DNA of 63,081 nt from an uncultured Terriglobales bacterium (lineage in GTDB: Bacteria; Acidobacteriota; Terriglobia; Terriglobales; Acidobacteriaceae): contig CATPBJ010000028.1 of the NCBI GenBank assembly GCA_955652395.1, forward strand, positions 1-63,081. The letters run 5' to 3'. The notes beneath the pieces are model-generated. The model did not search any database. It saw only the letters and a program-made list of their open reading frames with translations, and was not told the DNA's origin. The translations under genes and the position numbers were made by a program. Of the stretch, positions 1-7,925 are shown piece by piece; the first letter of the stretch is position 1; the number at the start of each line of letters is the position of its first letter.

Positions 1-168
1 CCGGCAGGCTATGGGTACGCAAGGGATGGAAGCGATAGTAGATCGTGACATCAGCAACGCGTTGTTGATGGGCAGTATGTCGTTCAGTTGTTCAATGTCT
101 CGACGGTCTGCCCCAGGGTTACATTCTTAAATGGCTTGACGCGTCGCGGAGACAGCGTATAGCGATGT

Positions 169-483
169 TCATTTTCTTTGTTCCGCCTGGTAACTTTCAA
201 TCAACTCGCGAATTCGAAGCGCGTCCGCCTTGCGATGGCCGTGGCTGGTGATGGGGTCGGTTCCGCCGGAGGAATCGATGCGAATGTTGGACCAGATTAC
301 TCCGGTCGAAATCTGCACCGAGGCTACCTTCCCCAGAGCGATGCTTTCTTCATTGCTGCCCAACAAGCGGGATTTTACCCGGCTTACGTGCTGCGGAGTA
401 ACGATGATGCGTACCGGGAAAAACAGATTGCCCTTGGTCCAGCGGCTGGCGGTGAAGGTCTCGGAGTTAGGCAGATTCGGCAT
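169..483 (-). CDS. bacterial PH-like domain protein
   Basis: The product is about 104 residues. It has the pattern of small bacterial pleckstrin-homology-like proteins: a central stretch RIIVTPQHVSRVKSRLLGSN, then an alternating hydrophobic region (VASVQISTGVIWSNIRIDSS) typical of beta strands, and a C-terminal helix ending RELIESYQ. No signal peptide or membrane segment is seen, so it is probably cytoplasmic. An upstream in-frame ATG at 501 would add six residues; the ATG at 483 is preferred because the family-like part begins shortly after it. It lies downstream of nuoA on the same strand with about 110 bases between them. Its biochemical role is not known from the sequence. Confidence 0.6.
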   Translation of the reverse strand: MPNLPNSETFTASRWTKGNLFFPVRIIVTPQHVSRVKSRLLGSNEESIALGKVASVQISTGVIWSNIRIDSSGGTDPITSHGHRKADALRIRELIESYQAEQRK

Positions 484-595
484 GGCGGACTCCGGACACA
501 AACGTAGGCCCAGACGCCCCTTCGACTTCGCGCAGGCACTCGTCCGGGCGGGCGAGTGAAGCTCGCCAGGTTTTCACCTATGTCTACCTAAGCGG

Positions 596-952
596 TCATA
601 CCCATTCCAGGGCGCCCTTTTTCCAGATCCAGATGTAGCCCACAACCAGGATGAGCAGGAATATCAGCATTTCGATCAGGCCGAATACGCCCAGGGCTTT
701 AAACTGCACTGCCCACGGAAACAGGAAAATGGTCTCTACGTCGAAGACCACGAAAAGAATGGCGACGATGTAATAACGAACGGTGTAGCGTCCACGGGAG
801 CTGTCTACCGGATCAATGCCGCACTCGTAGGGCATCAACTTGGACTTGCTTGGATTATCGGGGCGCACCAATTTGGCCGCCAGCAGCGTCACCGGGATAA
901 GGATTCCTATAAACGCGATAAATATGAATATGGGAACGTAGTTTTGCGGCAT
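596..952 (-). CDS. nuoA: NADH-quinone oxidoreductase subunit A
   Basis: This is a 118-residue membrane subunit of respiratory complex I, the usual length for NuoA. Three hydrophobic helices are visible (about residues 7-28, 62-83 and 88-110). Between the first two lies the conserved loop with MPYECGIDP and the following SRGRYTVRYY, where the Cys and Glu/Asp are the family hallmarks. NuoA sits next to the quinone-binding cavity with NuoH and NuoJ. Normally nuoB follows directly, but here the next gene downstream is a PH-like protein, so nuoA stands apart from the rest of the complex I genes in this window. Identification is secure; why it is separated is unknown. Confidence 0.95.
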   Translation of the reverse strand: MPQNYVPIFIFIAFIGILIPVTLLAAKLVRPDNPSKSKLMPYECGIDPVDSSRGRYTVRYYIVAILFVVFDVETIFLFPWAVQFKALGVFGLIEMLIFLLILVVGYIWIWKKGALEWV

Positions 953-985
953 TGCACCCCCGCGTCGTGGCTCGAAGCAGCAATA

Positions 986-1405
986 CTACCGCTGAGTTCT
1001 TTGGGCTTCAACTGCTATCCGAGGTCGAGAGCTGTGGGGTGGGGTGGGCTGGTATAAGCCGATCTCACCGCCGCTGGGAAGTTGGATCGTGGTCTTGATG
1101 CCCCACGGCTCCCCTTCCACGGGCGAGCAGGTCACGTTCCTGGCCGCCAGGGTTTTGATCAGCGCATGAACGTCTTCGCACATCAAATAGAGAACTGCGC
1201 CCAAGAGATGGCGCCCGCCGTGCAACTGGCTATTCCTTCCACTGGACGGGTGCAGCGCAGCTTCGGCGGGGGGTAAAGCGAAGATCAGCCAACCCTCGCC
1301 GATGTCCACTGCGCGGAACCCGAGAATGTCGCGAAAAAATGCGCGGTCTGCCTCGGGGTCATCGCTGTAGAGAAGCACGTGGGCTCCGATAATTCCTTTG
1401 GTCAT
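986..1405 (-). CDS. VOC (glyoxalase/bleomycin-resistance) family protein
   Basis: The 139-residue protein has the vicinal-oxygen-chelate pattern. It starts MTKGIIGAHVLLYSDDPEAD with a metal-ligand-type His early in the chain, then FFRDILGFR. A second half carries LYLMCEDVHALIKTL and ends with GGEIGLYQP, where the Glu fits the last metal ligand position. Members are metal-dependent lyases, dioxygenases or antibiotic-binding proteins; the substrate cannot be told here. The C-terminal 20 residues are basic and unlike the family core. It is transcribed away from the his operon, sharing the intergenic region that holds the his promoter. Confidence 0.75.
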   Translation of the reverse strand: MTKGIIGAHVLLYSDDPEADRAFFRDILGFRAVDIGEGWLIFALPPAEAALHPSSGRNSQLHGGRHLLGAVLYLMCEDVHALIKTLAARNVTCSPVEGEPWGIKTTIQLPSGGEIGLYQPTPPHSSRPRIAVEAQRTQR

Positions 1406-1449
1406 GGCGAAAGTTTAGCAAGACTGGATAGACGGGCCCACAATAGTTT

Positions 1450-1478
1450 TTGACAAGGGCCGGGGCTTGGGGTATGTT
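1450..1478 (+). promoter_or_regulatory. promoter of the his operon
   Basis: TTGACA (1450-1455) and TATGTT (1473-1478) are separated by exactly 17 bases, which matches the housekeeping-sigma consensus. The expected transcription start, six to eight bases past the -10 box, is at about 1484-1486, practically at the ATG of the his leader peptide (1486). Confidence 0.8.
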
Positions 1479-1485
1479 TTTAAGG

Positions 1486-1551
1486 ATGAGTTCGTTCAGC
1501 CATCTCCACCATCACCATTCTGTGCACAACATGTTGGCGGGGGTGTCTTGA
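1486..1551 (+). CDS. hisL: his operon leader peptide
   Basis: This is a 21-codon frame, MSSFS-HLHHHHSVH-NMLAGVS, with six histidine codons in a nine-codon stretch (1501-1527) and a TGA stop at 1549-1551. Such a run of His codons directly upstream of his biosynthetic genes is the signature of ribosome-mediated attenuation: charged tRNA-His shortage stalls the ribosome at these codons. The ATG lies about where transcription should start, and no normally spaced ribosome binding site precedes it (AGG directly abuts the ATG), so translation may be leaderless. The role is inferred from position and composition, strongly supported by the overlapping RNA structures downstream. Confidence 0.88.
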   Translation: MSSFSHLHHHHSVHNMLAGVS

Positions 1552-1591
1552 GATAGGTTAGAGCTTACTCACGAGATTCGGCCCGCTGACG
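1532..1591 (+). promoter_or_regulatory. his attenuator: candidate antiterminator pairing
   Basis: RNA bases 1532-1541 (UGUUGGCGGG) can form ten consecutive pairs with 1582-1591 (CCCGCUGACG), six Watson-Crick and four G-U. The 1582-1591 segment is also the 5' arm of the downstream terminator, so the two structures exclude each other. A ribosome stalled on the His codons leaves 1532-1541 free and favours this helix. A ribosome that runs on to the stop at 1549 covers it and lets the terminator form. Pairing was found by hand and no energies were computed. Confidence 0.7.
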
Positions 1592-1620
1592 CGATTCGCG
1601 ACAGCGGGCTTTTTGTTTTT
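1581..1620 (+). terminator. his attenuator terminator
   Basis: GCCCGCTG (1581-1588) pairs perfectly with CAGCGGGC (1602-1609). Inside, CGCG (1590-1593) pairs with CGCG (1597-1600) around the loop ATT, leaving one A-A mismatch. A T-rich run (TTTTTGTTTTT, 1610-1620) follows directly. It ends 21 bases before the hisI start and is a textbook intrinsic terminator in attenuator position. Confidence 0.9.
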
Positions 1621-1641
1621 AGCCGCACTTTTGGAGAACTT

Positions 1642-2019
1642 ATGTCCGTACAACAGACGAACCGGGAAATTGATTTCGACAAAATGCAGGGACTGCTGCC
1701 GGCCATTGTGCAGGATGCGGGCAGTGGCGAAGTGCTCATGCTTGGCTTCATGAATCGTGAAGCGTTTGAACAGACGTTGCGGGCCGGGTATGTCACGTTT
1801 TTCAGCCGCACTCGCAATCAGCTTTGGACCAAGGGCGAGACTTCCGGCAACCGGCTCGAAGTAGTCTGCGCTGCGACCGATTGCGATCGGGATGCCATTC
1901 TGCTGCAGGTGCGGGTACAGGGCAAAGGCGTGGTCTGCCATAACGGAACTCGGTCCTGCTTCACAGAGAAGCTTCCTCTCAACAAACAAGCGACGCAGAC
2001 CGAAGGATCGTTGCCATGA
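1642..2019 (+). CDS. hisI: phosphoribosyl-AMP cyclohydrolase
   Basis: HisI opens the purine ring of phosphoribosyl-AMP, the third step of histidine synthesis. The 125-residue product covers the single cyclohydrolase domain: [17 protein letters not shown], then [18 protein letters not shown], then the metal-binding [11 protein letters not shown] and the two Cys of [10 protein letters not shown]. The HisE pyrophosphohydrolase domain often fused after it is absent, and no hisE is found in the window, so step two must be encoded elsewhere. GGAG sits at a good distance from the ATG. It is the first gene behind the attenuator and overlaps hisG by four bases (ATGA). Confidence 0.96.
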   Translation: MSVQQTNREIDFDKMQGLLPAIVQDAGSGEVLMLGFMNREAFEQTLRAGYVTFFSRTRNQLWTKGETSGNRLEVVCAATDCDRDAILLQVRVQGKGVVCHNGTRSCFTEKLPLNKQATQTEGSLP

Positions 2020-2885
2020 AGCTGCGCATTGGCATTCCCAAAGGAAGTTTGCAGGAGGCGACGCTCCAGTTGTTTGCCCGCGCCGGACTGAACATCTACA
2101 CCAACGGACGGTCGTACTCCGCCAGCACCGCCGATCCCGATGTCGAGTGCATGCTGATTCGCGCGCAGGAGATGGCGCGATACGTCGAGCACGGCGTGCT
2201 AGATGCCGGCTTAACGGGACTCGACTGGGTGATGGAAAGCGGGTTGGAAGTTGTGACCGTGGTGGACCTGATCTACGCCAAGCAGAGCCGCGGGAAAGTG
2301 CGTTGGGTCTTGGCTGTGCCCGAGGCTTCCGGATACCACCGCGCGGAAGATCTGGCGGACTGTATCGTCGCCACCGAACTTGTGAACGTCACGCGGAATT
2401 ATTTTGACAAGAAAGGCGTGAGCGTTCGAGTGGAGTTTTCGTGGGGGGCGACCGAGGTGAAGCCTCCGATGCTGGCGGACGCGATCGTCGAAGTCACCGA
2501 GACCGGGAGTTCGCTGCGAGCCAACCACCTCCGCATTATTGACACTCTGCTCGAATCCAATACGCAGATCATCGCCAATGTCTCCTCATGGAAGGATGTC
2601 GACAAGCGTCGCAAGATCGAAAACCTGGCGGTGATGCTGCGAGGCGCAATGGAAGCGCAGGGCCGTGTGGGCCTGATGCTGAACGTCCGCAAATCGGATT
2701 TGGCTCGGGTGCTCGATGTGTTGCCGGCGTTGCAGAAGCCTACCATCGCCACGCTCAGCGATGACGCCTGGGTTGCGGTGAATACCATTATTGAAGAGTC
2801 GGCGGCATGGGAGATCATTCCTCGGTTGAAAGCTGCGAACGCCGAGGGCATTGTCGAATATCCGCTGAACAAGGTGGTCATGTGA
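2016..2885 (+). CDS. hisG: ATP phosphoribosyltransferase, long form
   Basis: HisG joins ATP and PRPP, the first and controlling step of histidine synthesis. At 289 residues this is the long (HisG-L) form. The catalytic part begins [22 protein letters not shown] and contains the PRPP-binding [16 protein letters not shown] (about residues 159-174). The last 75 or so residues form the ACT-like regulatory domain that mediates histidine feedback, so no HisZ partner is required. The start ATG overlaps the hisI stop and the stop overlaps the hisD start, so translation is probably coupled. Confidence 0.97.
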   Translation: MKLRIGIPKGSLQEATLQLFARAGLNIYTNGRSYSASTADPDVECMLIRAQEMARYVEHGVLDAGLTGLDWVMESGLEVVTVVDLIYAKQSRGKVRWVLAVPEASGYHRAEDLADCIVATELVNVTRNYFDKKGVSVRVEFSWGATEVKPPMLADAIVEVTETGSSLRANHLRIIDTLLESNTQIIANVSSWKDVDKRRKIENLAVMLRGAMEAQGRVGLMLNVRKSDLARVLDVLPALQKPTIATLSDDAWVAVNTIIEESAAWEIIPRLKAANAEGIVEYPLNKVVM

Positions 2886-4126
2886 TGCGGATTCTCACAG
2901 GTCGTGGCGCCGAAAATTACGTGCGGAAGTTGGAACGGCGCGGACAGAAGCTCGAGGCGCTGGAGCCGCGAGTGCGCCGCATTGTTCAGAGTGTGCGACG
3001 CGACGGGGACTGGGCTTTGCGGCGTTACGCGGAGCGGTGGGATGCTTTAGGCGCCGACGCTCCCTTTCGGGTTTCGGAAAGCGAGATGCAGACCGCGCTG
3101 AAGAATTCCTCGCGAGACCTGCGAGTCGCGCTGGAAACGGCGGCAGCCAACATCCGGAGTTTCTGCGAATGGCAGAAGCCTCGGGAGTGGGAACGAGTGA
3201 GGCAGGGTCGGAAGCTGGGCCAACTGGTGCGTCCGCTCAGCTCGGTGGGATGCTACGTTCCCGGCGGCCGCTATCCCCTGCCCTCAACTTTGCTCATGAC
3301 CGTGATTCCGGCGCAGGTTGCGGGAGTGAAGGACATCCGCGTGGTTTCGCCTCGTCCGGCACCGGCGACGCTGGCGACTGCGGCGCTCTTAGGAGTGCGT
3401 GAGTTCTACAGGATCGGAGGCGCGCAGGCAATCGCGGCGTTGGCCTACGGCACGAAGACCGTTCCCCGCGTGAACAAGATCGTGGGGCCGGGAAATCTGT
3501 TTGTGACCACAGCGAAGAAAATTGTCGCCTTTGATTGCGCCATCGACTTTCTGGCAGGCCCAACGGAGGGTCTGATCCTTTGTGACGATGGCGAGCCAGC
3601 TTTTATCGCCTCCGACCTGGTGGCGCAAGCCGAGCATGATCCGGACGCTTTGGTCCTGCTGGTTACGAAGTCACGACCATTTGCGCGTTCGGTTTCGCGG
3701 TGGGTCGCTGCGGTGGCCCGAGGAAACTCGATAGCCCAGCAGGCGCTGCGAAATCATGGCGCTGTCCTGCTGGCCACATCTTCAGCACAGGCGATTGCCT
3801 GGACAAACCTCATCGCGCCGGAACATTTGACGACCACGCGCGAGAAGCTGCCGGAGATTGTGAGCGCAGGCTCGATTTTCCTCGGAGACTATTCGGCCCA
3901 GGCGGCTGGTGACTATGGATCCGGGCCCAACCATGTATTGCCGACCGGCGGCGGCGCTCGCTTCCGAGGCGGGCTGAGTGTTCTCGACTTCCTCAAGATC
4001 ATGACGGTGCAGGAAATCTCACGCGCCGGCTTGCGTAAGGTTGCGCCGTCAATCCTGACGTTGGCTAAGGCTGAGGGGCTTCCCGCTCATGGCCGTTCGA
4101 TCGAGTTGAGGTACGACCATGCTTGA
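2885..4126 (+). CDS. hisD: histidinol dehydrogenase
   Basis: HisD carries out the last two NAD-dependent oxidations from L-histidinol to L-histidine. The 413-residue protein shows the family landmarks in order: the motif VPGGRYPLPSTLLM, NKIVGPGNLFVTTAKK, a DFLAGPTEGLI segment, QAEHDPDALVLL, and the catalytic IAPEHLTT with the Glu-His pair; GSGPNHVLPTGG follows, supplying a zinc ligand region. The start at 2885 overlaps the hisG stop by one base (TGATG). A longer in-frame start at 2807 would lie inside hisG and is not needed for the domain. It overlaps hisC by eight bases. Confidence 0.97.
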   Translation: MRILTGRGAENYVRKLERRGQKLEALEPRVRRIVQSVRRDGDWALRRYAERWDALGADAPFRVSESEMQTALKNSSRDLRVALETAAANIRSFCEWQKPREWERVRQGRKLGQLVRPLSSVGCYVPGGRYPLPSTLLMTVIPAQVAGVKDIRVVSPRPAPATLATAALLGVREFYRIGGAQAIAALAYGTKTVPRVNKIVGPGNLFVTTAKKIVAFDCAIDFLAGPTEGLILCDDGEPAFIASDLVAQAEHDPDALVLLVTKSRPFARSVSRWVAAVARGNSIAQQALRNHGAVLLATSSAQAIAWTNLIAPEHLTTTREKLPEIVSAGSIFLGDYSAQAAGDYGSGPNHVLPTGGGARFRGGLSVLDFLKIMTVQEISRAGLRKVAPSILTLAKAEGLPAHGRSIELRYDHA

Positions 4127-5198
4127 AGCCCGTCAGGCGGTACGTAAGTTGAAGCAGTACCAGCCTCCACTGGGAGATCGGTCGGGGCTGCGCCTGGATT
4201 TCAACGAAAATACCGGCGGGTGTTCGCCGCGAGTGATCGAACGCTTGCGACAGATCCCACCCGAGCAACTCGCTTGCTATCCAGAGCGCGCGCCGGTGGA
4301 ACATGAAGTGGCATCGTTTCTGGGACTGCAATCCGAGCAGGTACTGTTGACGAATGGCGTGGACGAAGCGATTCACCTCGTCTGCGAGGCATATCTGGAG
4401 CCGAAGGACCAGGCCCTGATTGTGGTTCCGACCTTCGCGATGTACCAGATCTGCGCGGGCGCGACCGGAGCACGGGTCATTTCGATTCCTGCGGACAACG
4501 ATTTTCGTTTTCCCACTGCCAAAGTAATGGCGCACACGACTGCACCGAAGACCCGGCTGATCGCCATCGCGAATCCCAACAATCCGACCGGTACGGTAGC
4601 GTCCGCGGAAGATTTGCTGCTGATCGCCCGGAGTGCGCCGCAGGCCGCGGTGCTGGTAGATGAGGCTTACTTCGAATTCTACGGCGAGTCTCTTCTGGAA
4701 TACGCCGGTCAGGTGCAGAACCTTTTTATTGCGCGGACATTTTCCAAGGCGTACGGGATGGCCAGTTTGAGAGTGGGCGTGCTGGCCGGTGCGGCGGAGC
4801 AGGTGCAGAGTCTGCGGCGGGCCTGCTCTCCCTACAACGTGAACGGAGTGGCGCTGGCGTGCTTGCCGGCGGCACTGGCCGATCGGGAGTACGTTCGCCG
4901 GTACGTGGCCGAGGTGCAGGCAAGCCGAAACCGGTTGGAAGAAGAATTCCGCCGGCTCGGGATTCCCTTCTGGCCGAGCCAGGCAAACTTTGTCCTGGCT
5001 CGAATCGGGCCCAGCCACGGCGATTTTGTTCGTGGGATGAAAGCGCGTGGGATTCTGGTGCGCGATCGGTCGTCAGATTTCGGTTGCGAGGGGTGCGTTC
5101 GCATCACCGCGGGCTGGCGAGAACACACGGAGCGACTTCTGGGTGCGTTGCGCGTAACCCTGACAGAAATTGGCTGGGAAGAAAAGAGGCCGGCATGA
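4119..5198 (+). CDS. hisC: histidinol-phosphate aminotransferase
   Basis: HisC is a PLP-dependent fold-type I aminotransferase that converts imidazole acetol phosphate to histidinol phosphate. The 359-residue protein has the early substrate-binding region [29 protein letters not shown] (the Asp that contacts the PLP nitrogen) and [14 protein letters not shown], where the Lys forms the Schiff base and the Arg binds cofactor phosphate. Length and motifs are complete. It overlaps hisD at its start and hisB at its end (ATGA), so it lies within the same transcript. Confidence 0.95.
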   Translation: MLEARQAVRKLKQYQPPLGDRSGLRLDFNENTGGCSPRVIERLRQIPPEQLACYPERAPVEHEVASFLGLQSEQVLLTNGVDEAIHLVCEAYLEPKDQALIVVPTFAMYQICAGATGARVISIPADNDFRFPTAKVMAHTTAPKTRLIAIANPNNPTGTVASAEDLLLIARSAPQAAVLVDEAYFEFYGESLLEYAGQVQNLFIARTFSKAYGMASLRVGVLAGAAEQVQSLRRACSPYNVNGVALACLPAALADREYVRRYVAEVQASRNRLEEEFRRLGIPFWPSQANFVLARIGPSHGDFVRGMKARGILVRDRSSDFGCEGCVRITAGWREHTERLLGALRVTLTEIGWEEKRPA

Positions 5199-5782
5199 GA
5201 CGGGCTTGCATCGAGCGAAAGACGCAAGAAACCGCGATCCGGGCAGTGCTCAACATTGATGGGCGAGGCCAGTACAAGGTTTCGACCGGGATCCGCTTCT
5301 TTGATCACATGCTCGAACTATTTGCCCGGCACGGCGGATTCGACCTTGAACTGCGGGCGCAAGGCGATCTCGATGTGGACCAGCACCACACGGTGGAAGA
5401 CGTCGGCATCGTGCTGGGAGAGGCGTTCCACAAAGCGCTGGGGTCGAAGCGCGGAGTTCTGCGCGCTGGATATTTCGTCATGCCGATGGATGAAACCCTC
5501 GGCTTGGCGGCAGTCGATTTCGGCGGGCGCGCATCCAGCGTGGTCGATACGAAAGTGCGCCAGCGCCTGGTGGGCGATCTGCAGGCCGAACTCGTCTATG
5601 ACTTCTTTGAAGGCTTTGCCCGGGGAGCGCGGGCCAACGTTCATGCGCGTGTGCTGTACGGACGCTCCAACCACCATAAAATCGAATCTTTGTTCAAGGC
5701 ATTTTCGCGGGCGCTGCGGGCGGCCTGCTGGCGTGACCGGCGGATGGCTCGCCTGTTACCCAGTACGAAAGGACTACTGTGA
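5195..5782 (+). CDS. hisB: imidazoleglycerol-phosphate dehydratase
   Basis: HisB dehydrates imidazole glycerol phosphate. The 195-residue protein is the monofunctional form, without the N-terminal histidinol-phosphate phosphatase of enterobacteria. The manganese-binding motifs are present: [49 protein letters not shown] and the second metal site [15 protein letters not shown]. The ATG at 5195 overlaps the hisC stop as ATGA. No phosphatase gene for histidinol phosphate is recognised in this operon, so that activity must come from another locus, possibly a PHP- or HAD-type enzyme. Confidence 0.96.
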   Translation: MRRACIERKTQETAIRAVLNIDGRGQYKVSTGIRFFDHMLELFARHGGFDLELRAQGDLDVDQHHTVEDVGIVLGEAFHKALGSKRGVLRAGYFVMPMDETLGLAAVDFGGRASSVVDTKVRQRLVGDLQAELVYDFFEGFARGARANVHARVLYGRSNHHKIESLFKAFSRALRAACWRDRRMARLLPSTKGLL

Positions 5783-6366
5783 TCGCGATCGTGGATTATC
5801 AGGCCGGAAATCTTGCTTCGGTAAAAAAAGCATTTGACCATCTCGGATACGAGTCGGCGATCACAGCGGACCCTGACGATATCGCTCGGGCTGGCAAGAT
5901 CGTTCTGCCGGGCGTGGGAAATTTCGAAGCCACGGCCGCTCTGACGGGCGCTGTGCAAGAAGTAGTCGTGAAAGCGATCGACCGCCAGATTCCTCTGCTC
6001 GGCATTTGCCTGGGCATGCAGTGGATGTTTGAGTCGAGCCAGGAAGCGCCGCAGCTTCGCGGCCTGGGCCTGTTCGCGGGGGCATGTGAGAAGTTTCCCG
6101 CCACTGTGAAATCCCCGCACGTGGGATGGAACCAATTGCAGGTTGCCGGTACTTCGCGCTTGCTGCGCGGACTTCCCGAGAATTCTTTCGTTTACTTCAC
6201 CCACTCCTACCGGGCTCCTCTGGTCGAAGCTACCGTGGGCAGGTGCGAGTATGGCGGAGCTTTTTCCGCGGTGGTGGAGCGTGGCGAGCTCTTCGGCGTG
6301 CAGTTTCACCCCGAGAAATCGGGAACCGCGGGGCTTCATCTTCTACGCAATTTTTGCGAATTGTAG
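5779..6366 (+). CDS. hisH: imidazole glycerol phosphate synthase, glutaminase subunit
   Basis: HisH is a class I glutamine amidotransferase that passes ammonia to HisF. The 195-residue protein begins [18 protein letters not shown] and has LPGVGNF (oxyanion-strand region), the nucleophile Cys in [11 protein letters not shown], and the catalytic pair His-Glu in [10 protein letters not shown]. The start codon is GTG at 5779, overlapping the hisB stop as GTGA; this codon is chosen because the protein core begins immediately. A 16-base gap separates it from hisF. Confidence 0.96.
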   Translation: MIAIVDYQAGNLASVKKAFDHLGYESAITADPDDIARAGKIVLPGVGNFEATAALTGAVQEVVVKAIDRQIPLLGICLGMQWMFESSQEAPQLRGLGLFAGACEKFPATVKSPHVGWNQLQVAGTSRLLRGLPENSFVYFTHSYRAPLVEATVGRCEYGGAFSAVVERGELFGVQFHPEKSGTAGLHLLRNFCEL

Positions 6367-6382
6367 GAATTTAAATAGCAAC

Positions 6383-7156
6383 ATGCTGACCAAGCGCATT
6401 ATCGCCTGCCTGGATGTGGACGCGGGACGCGTGGTGAAAGGCGTGCAATTTTCTGACCTGCGCGATGCCGGCGATCCTGCGGAACTGGCTCTGGCCCACG
6501 GCCGTGCGGGAGCGGATGAACTTGTGTTGCTGGATATTTCCGCGACCTATGAGCATCGTTCCACGCTGCTGGACGTGGTGCGCCGGACGGCGCGTCAGCT
6601 ATTCATTCCATTCACGGTGGGCGGCGGAATCCGTTCGCTCGACGATGCCGCGGCTGTGTTCGACGCTGGAGCGGACAAGGTCGCGGTCAATTCGGCGGCG
6701 CTGGCGGATCCGGCGCTGATTGGCCGAATTGCCCACCGCTACGGCGCTCAGGCGGTGATTGTCGCCATTGATGCTCTCCGCGTCCGCAATGGTAACGGCT
6801 TGCATTTCGGGGTGAAAGCGACGGGAGGCAGGCACTCTACCGGACGTGATGCGGTGGAATGGGCCAGCGAGGCAGAGCGGTGCGGAGCGGGCGAAATCTT
6901 GCTCACCTCGATTGACCGGGACGGCATGCGCGACGGCTTCGATTGCGAGCTGACCCGGGCCGTAGTGAGTGCGGTACATATTCCCGTGATTGCTTCCGGG
7001 GGAGCGGGAGCGGCGAAACACTTTGTAGATGTTTTCTGCAACGGGCGGGCCGATGCAGCCCTGGCCGCGTCCATCTTCCACTTGGGCATCACGCCGATTG
7101 GCGACCTCAAGCAGGAGTTGCAGGCTGCCGGAGTTCCCATGAGGTGGCCATGCTGA
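6383..7156 (+). CDS. hisF: imidazole glycerol phosphate synthase, cyclase subunit
   Basis: HisF is the TIM-barrel cyclase that makes imidazole glycerol phosphate and AICAR with ammonia from HisH. The 257-residue protein begins [20 protein letters not shown], with the first catalytic Asp in the CLDVD motif; the second is in VIVAIDALR. Phosphate-binding glycines are visible in FTVGGGIRS and [13 protein letters not shown]. The ATG at 6383 matches the usual HisF N-terminus; an upstream in-frame start would add 80 residues inside hisH and is rejected. The ribosome binding site is weak, which suggests read-through from hisH. It overlaps hisA by seven bases. Confidence 0.96.
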   Translation: MLTKRIIACLDVDAGRVVKGVQFSDLRDAGDPAELALAHGRAGADELVLLDISATYEHRSTLLDVVRRTARQLFIPFTVGGGIRSLDDAAAVFDAGADKVAVNSAALADPALIGRIAHRYGAQAVIVAIDALRVRNGNGLHFGVKATGGRHSTGRDAVEWASEAERCGAGEILLTSIDRDGMRDGFDCELTRAVVSAVHIPVIASGGAGAAKHFVDVFCNGRADAALAASIFHLGITPIGDLKQELQAAGVPMRWPC

Positions 7157-7824
7157 TTCCTTCGATTGATCTGATGGGGGGCAAGATCGTTCAGCTGGTG
7201 CAGGGTGAAAAGAAGGCGCTGGAGTTCGATGACTTCGAACCCTGGCTGGAGCGGTTTGCGAAGTATCCCCTGGTTCAGATCATTGACCTTGATGCCGCGA
7301 TTGGGCAGGGAGACAATCGGCCGCTGGTGCGGTCTCTTTTGCGGCGGCTGCCTTGCCAGGTGGGCGGCGGAATCCGCACGGCTGAGAGCGCTCAGGAAAT
7401 GGTGGACAATGGGGCTTTGCGGGTGATCATTGGGTCGTCTTTGATTAAGAATCGAAGCATTCAGAGTGCGTTTGCCGAGCAGCTCGCCAGCCACGTGGGC
7501 GTGGACAAGCTGGTCTTCGCCGTGGATTCCAAAGGCGGGAAAGTCGCGATCCGGGGATGGCGCCAGCTTACGGAGATTTCCGCGGCGCAAATGATTCGTG
7601 CTCTTGAACCCTGGTGCGATGGCTTTCTGTATACCCACATTGATACGGAAGGACTGTTGCTGGGTATGCCTCTCAATGTAGTTTCTGAACTGCGGAGCGT
7701 GACCTCTAAACGGCTGATTGTGGCCGGGGGCATCAGGACACAGGAAGAGGTTGATCGCCTGGATGTCATGGGGGTCGACGCAGTGGTTGGAATGGCTATC
7801 TATCTCGAAGTGCTGAAGGTCTGA
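7150..7824 (+). CDS. hisA: ProFAR isomerase
   Basis: HisA opens the ribose ring of ProFAR to PRFAR. The 224-residue TIM barrel is slightly short for the family. It begins [20 protein letters not shown], with the first catalytic Asp in the SIDL motif; the second is in [13 protein letters not shown]. The last phosphate-binding loops are [12 protein letters not shown] and [12 protein letters not shown] five bases before the ATG supports this start; a GTG six bases earlier is the alternative. The divergent YTHIDTEG segment (the family usually has a TDI-x-x-DG pattern) marks a branch of HisA. It is the last gene of the operon. Confidence 0.9.
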   Translation: MLIPSIDLMGGKIVQLVQGEKKALEFDDFEPWLERFAKYPLVQIIDLDAAIGQGDNRPLVRSLLRRLPCQVGGGIRTAESAQEMVDNGALRVIIGSSLIKNRSIQSAFAEQLASHVGVDKLVFAVDSKGGKVAIRGWRQLTEISAAQMIRALEPWCDGFLYTHIDTEGLLLGMPLNVVSELRSVTSKRLIVAGGIRTQEEVDRLDVMGVDAVVGMAIYLEVLKV

Positions 7825-7859
7825 CGACGATCTAGAAGTATCCCTTTCTTCCGCTTGTT

Positions 7860-7865
7860 TATAAT
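7860..7865 (+). promoter_or_regulatory. -10 box of a probable lysS promoter
   Basis: A perfect TATAAT lies 60 bases before the lysS start, in the hisA-lysS gap. No good -35 hexamer is seen at the matching distance (AGTATC at 7837-7842). No terminator was recognised between hisA and this site. Confidence 0.45.
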
Positions 7866-7925
7866 CGCTGTTCACCGATTGCGACTTTTGTCGGCTCCGT
7901 TGACGATCGCTAAACAAGGAACCCC

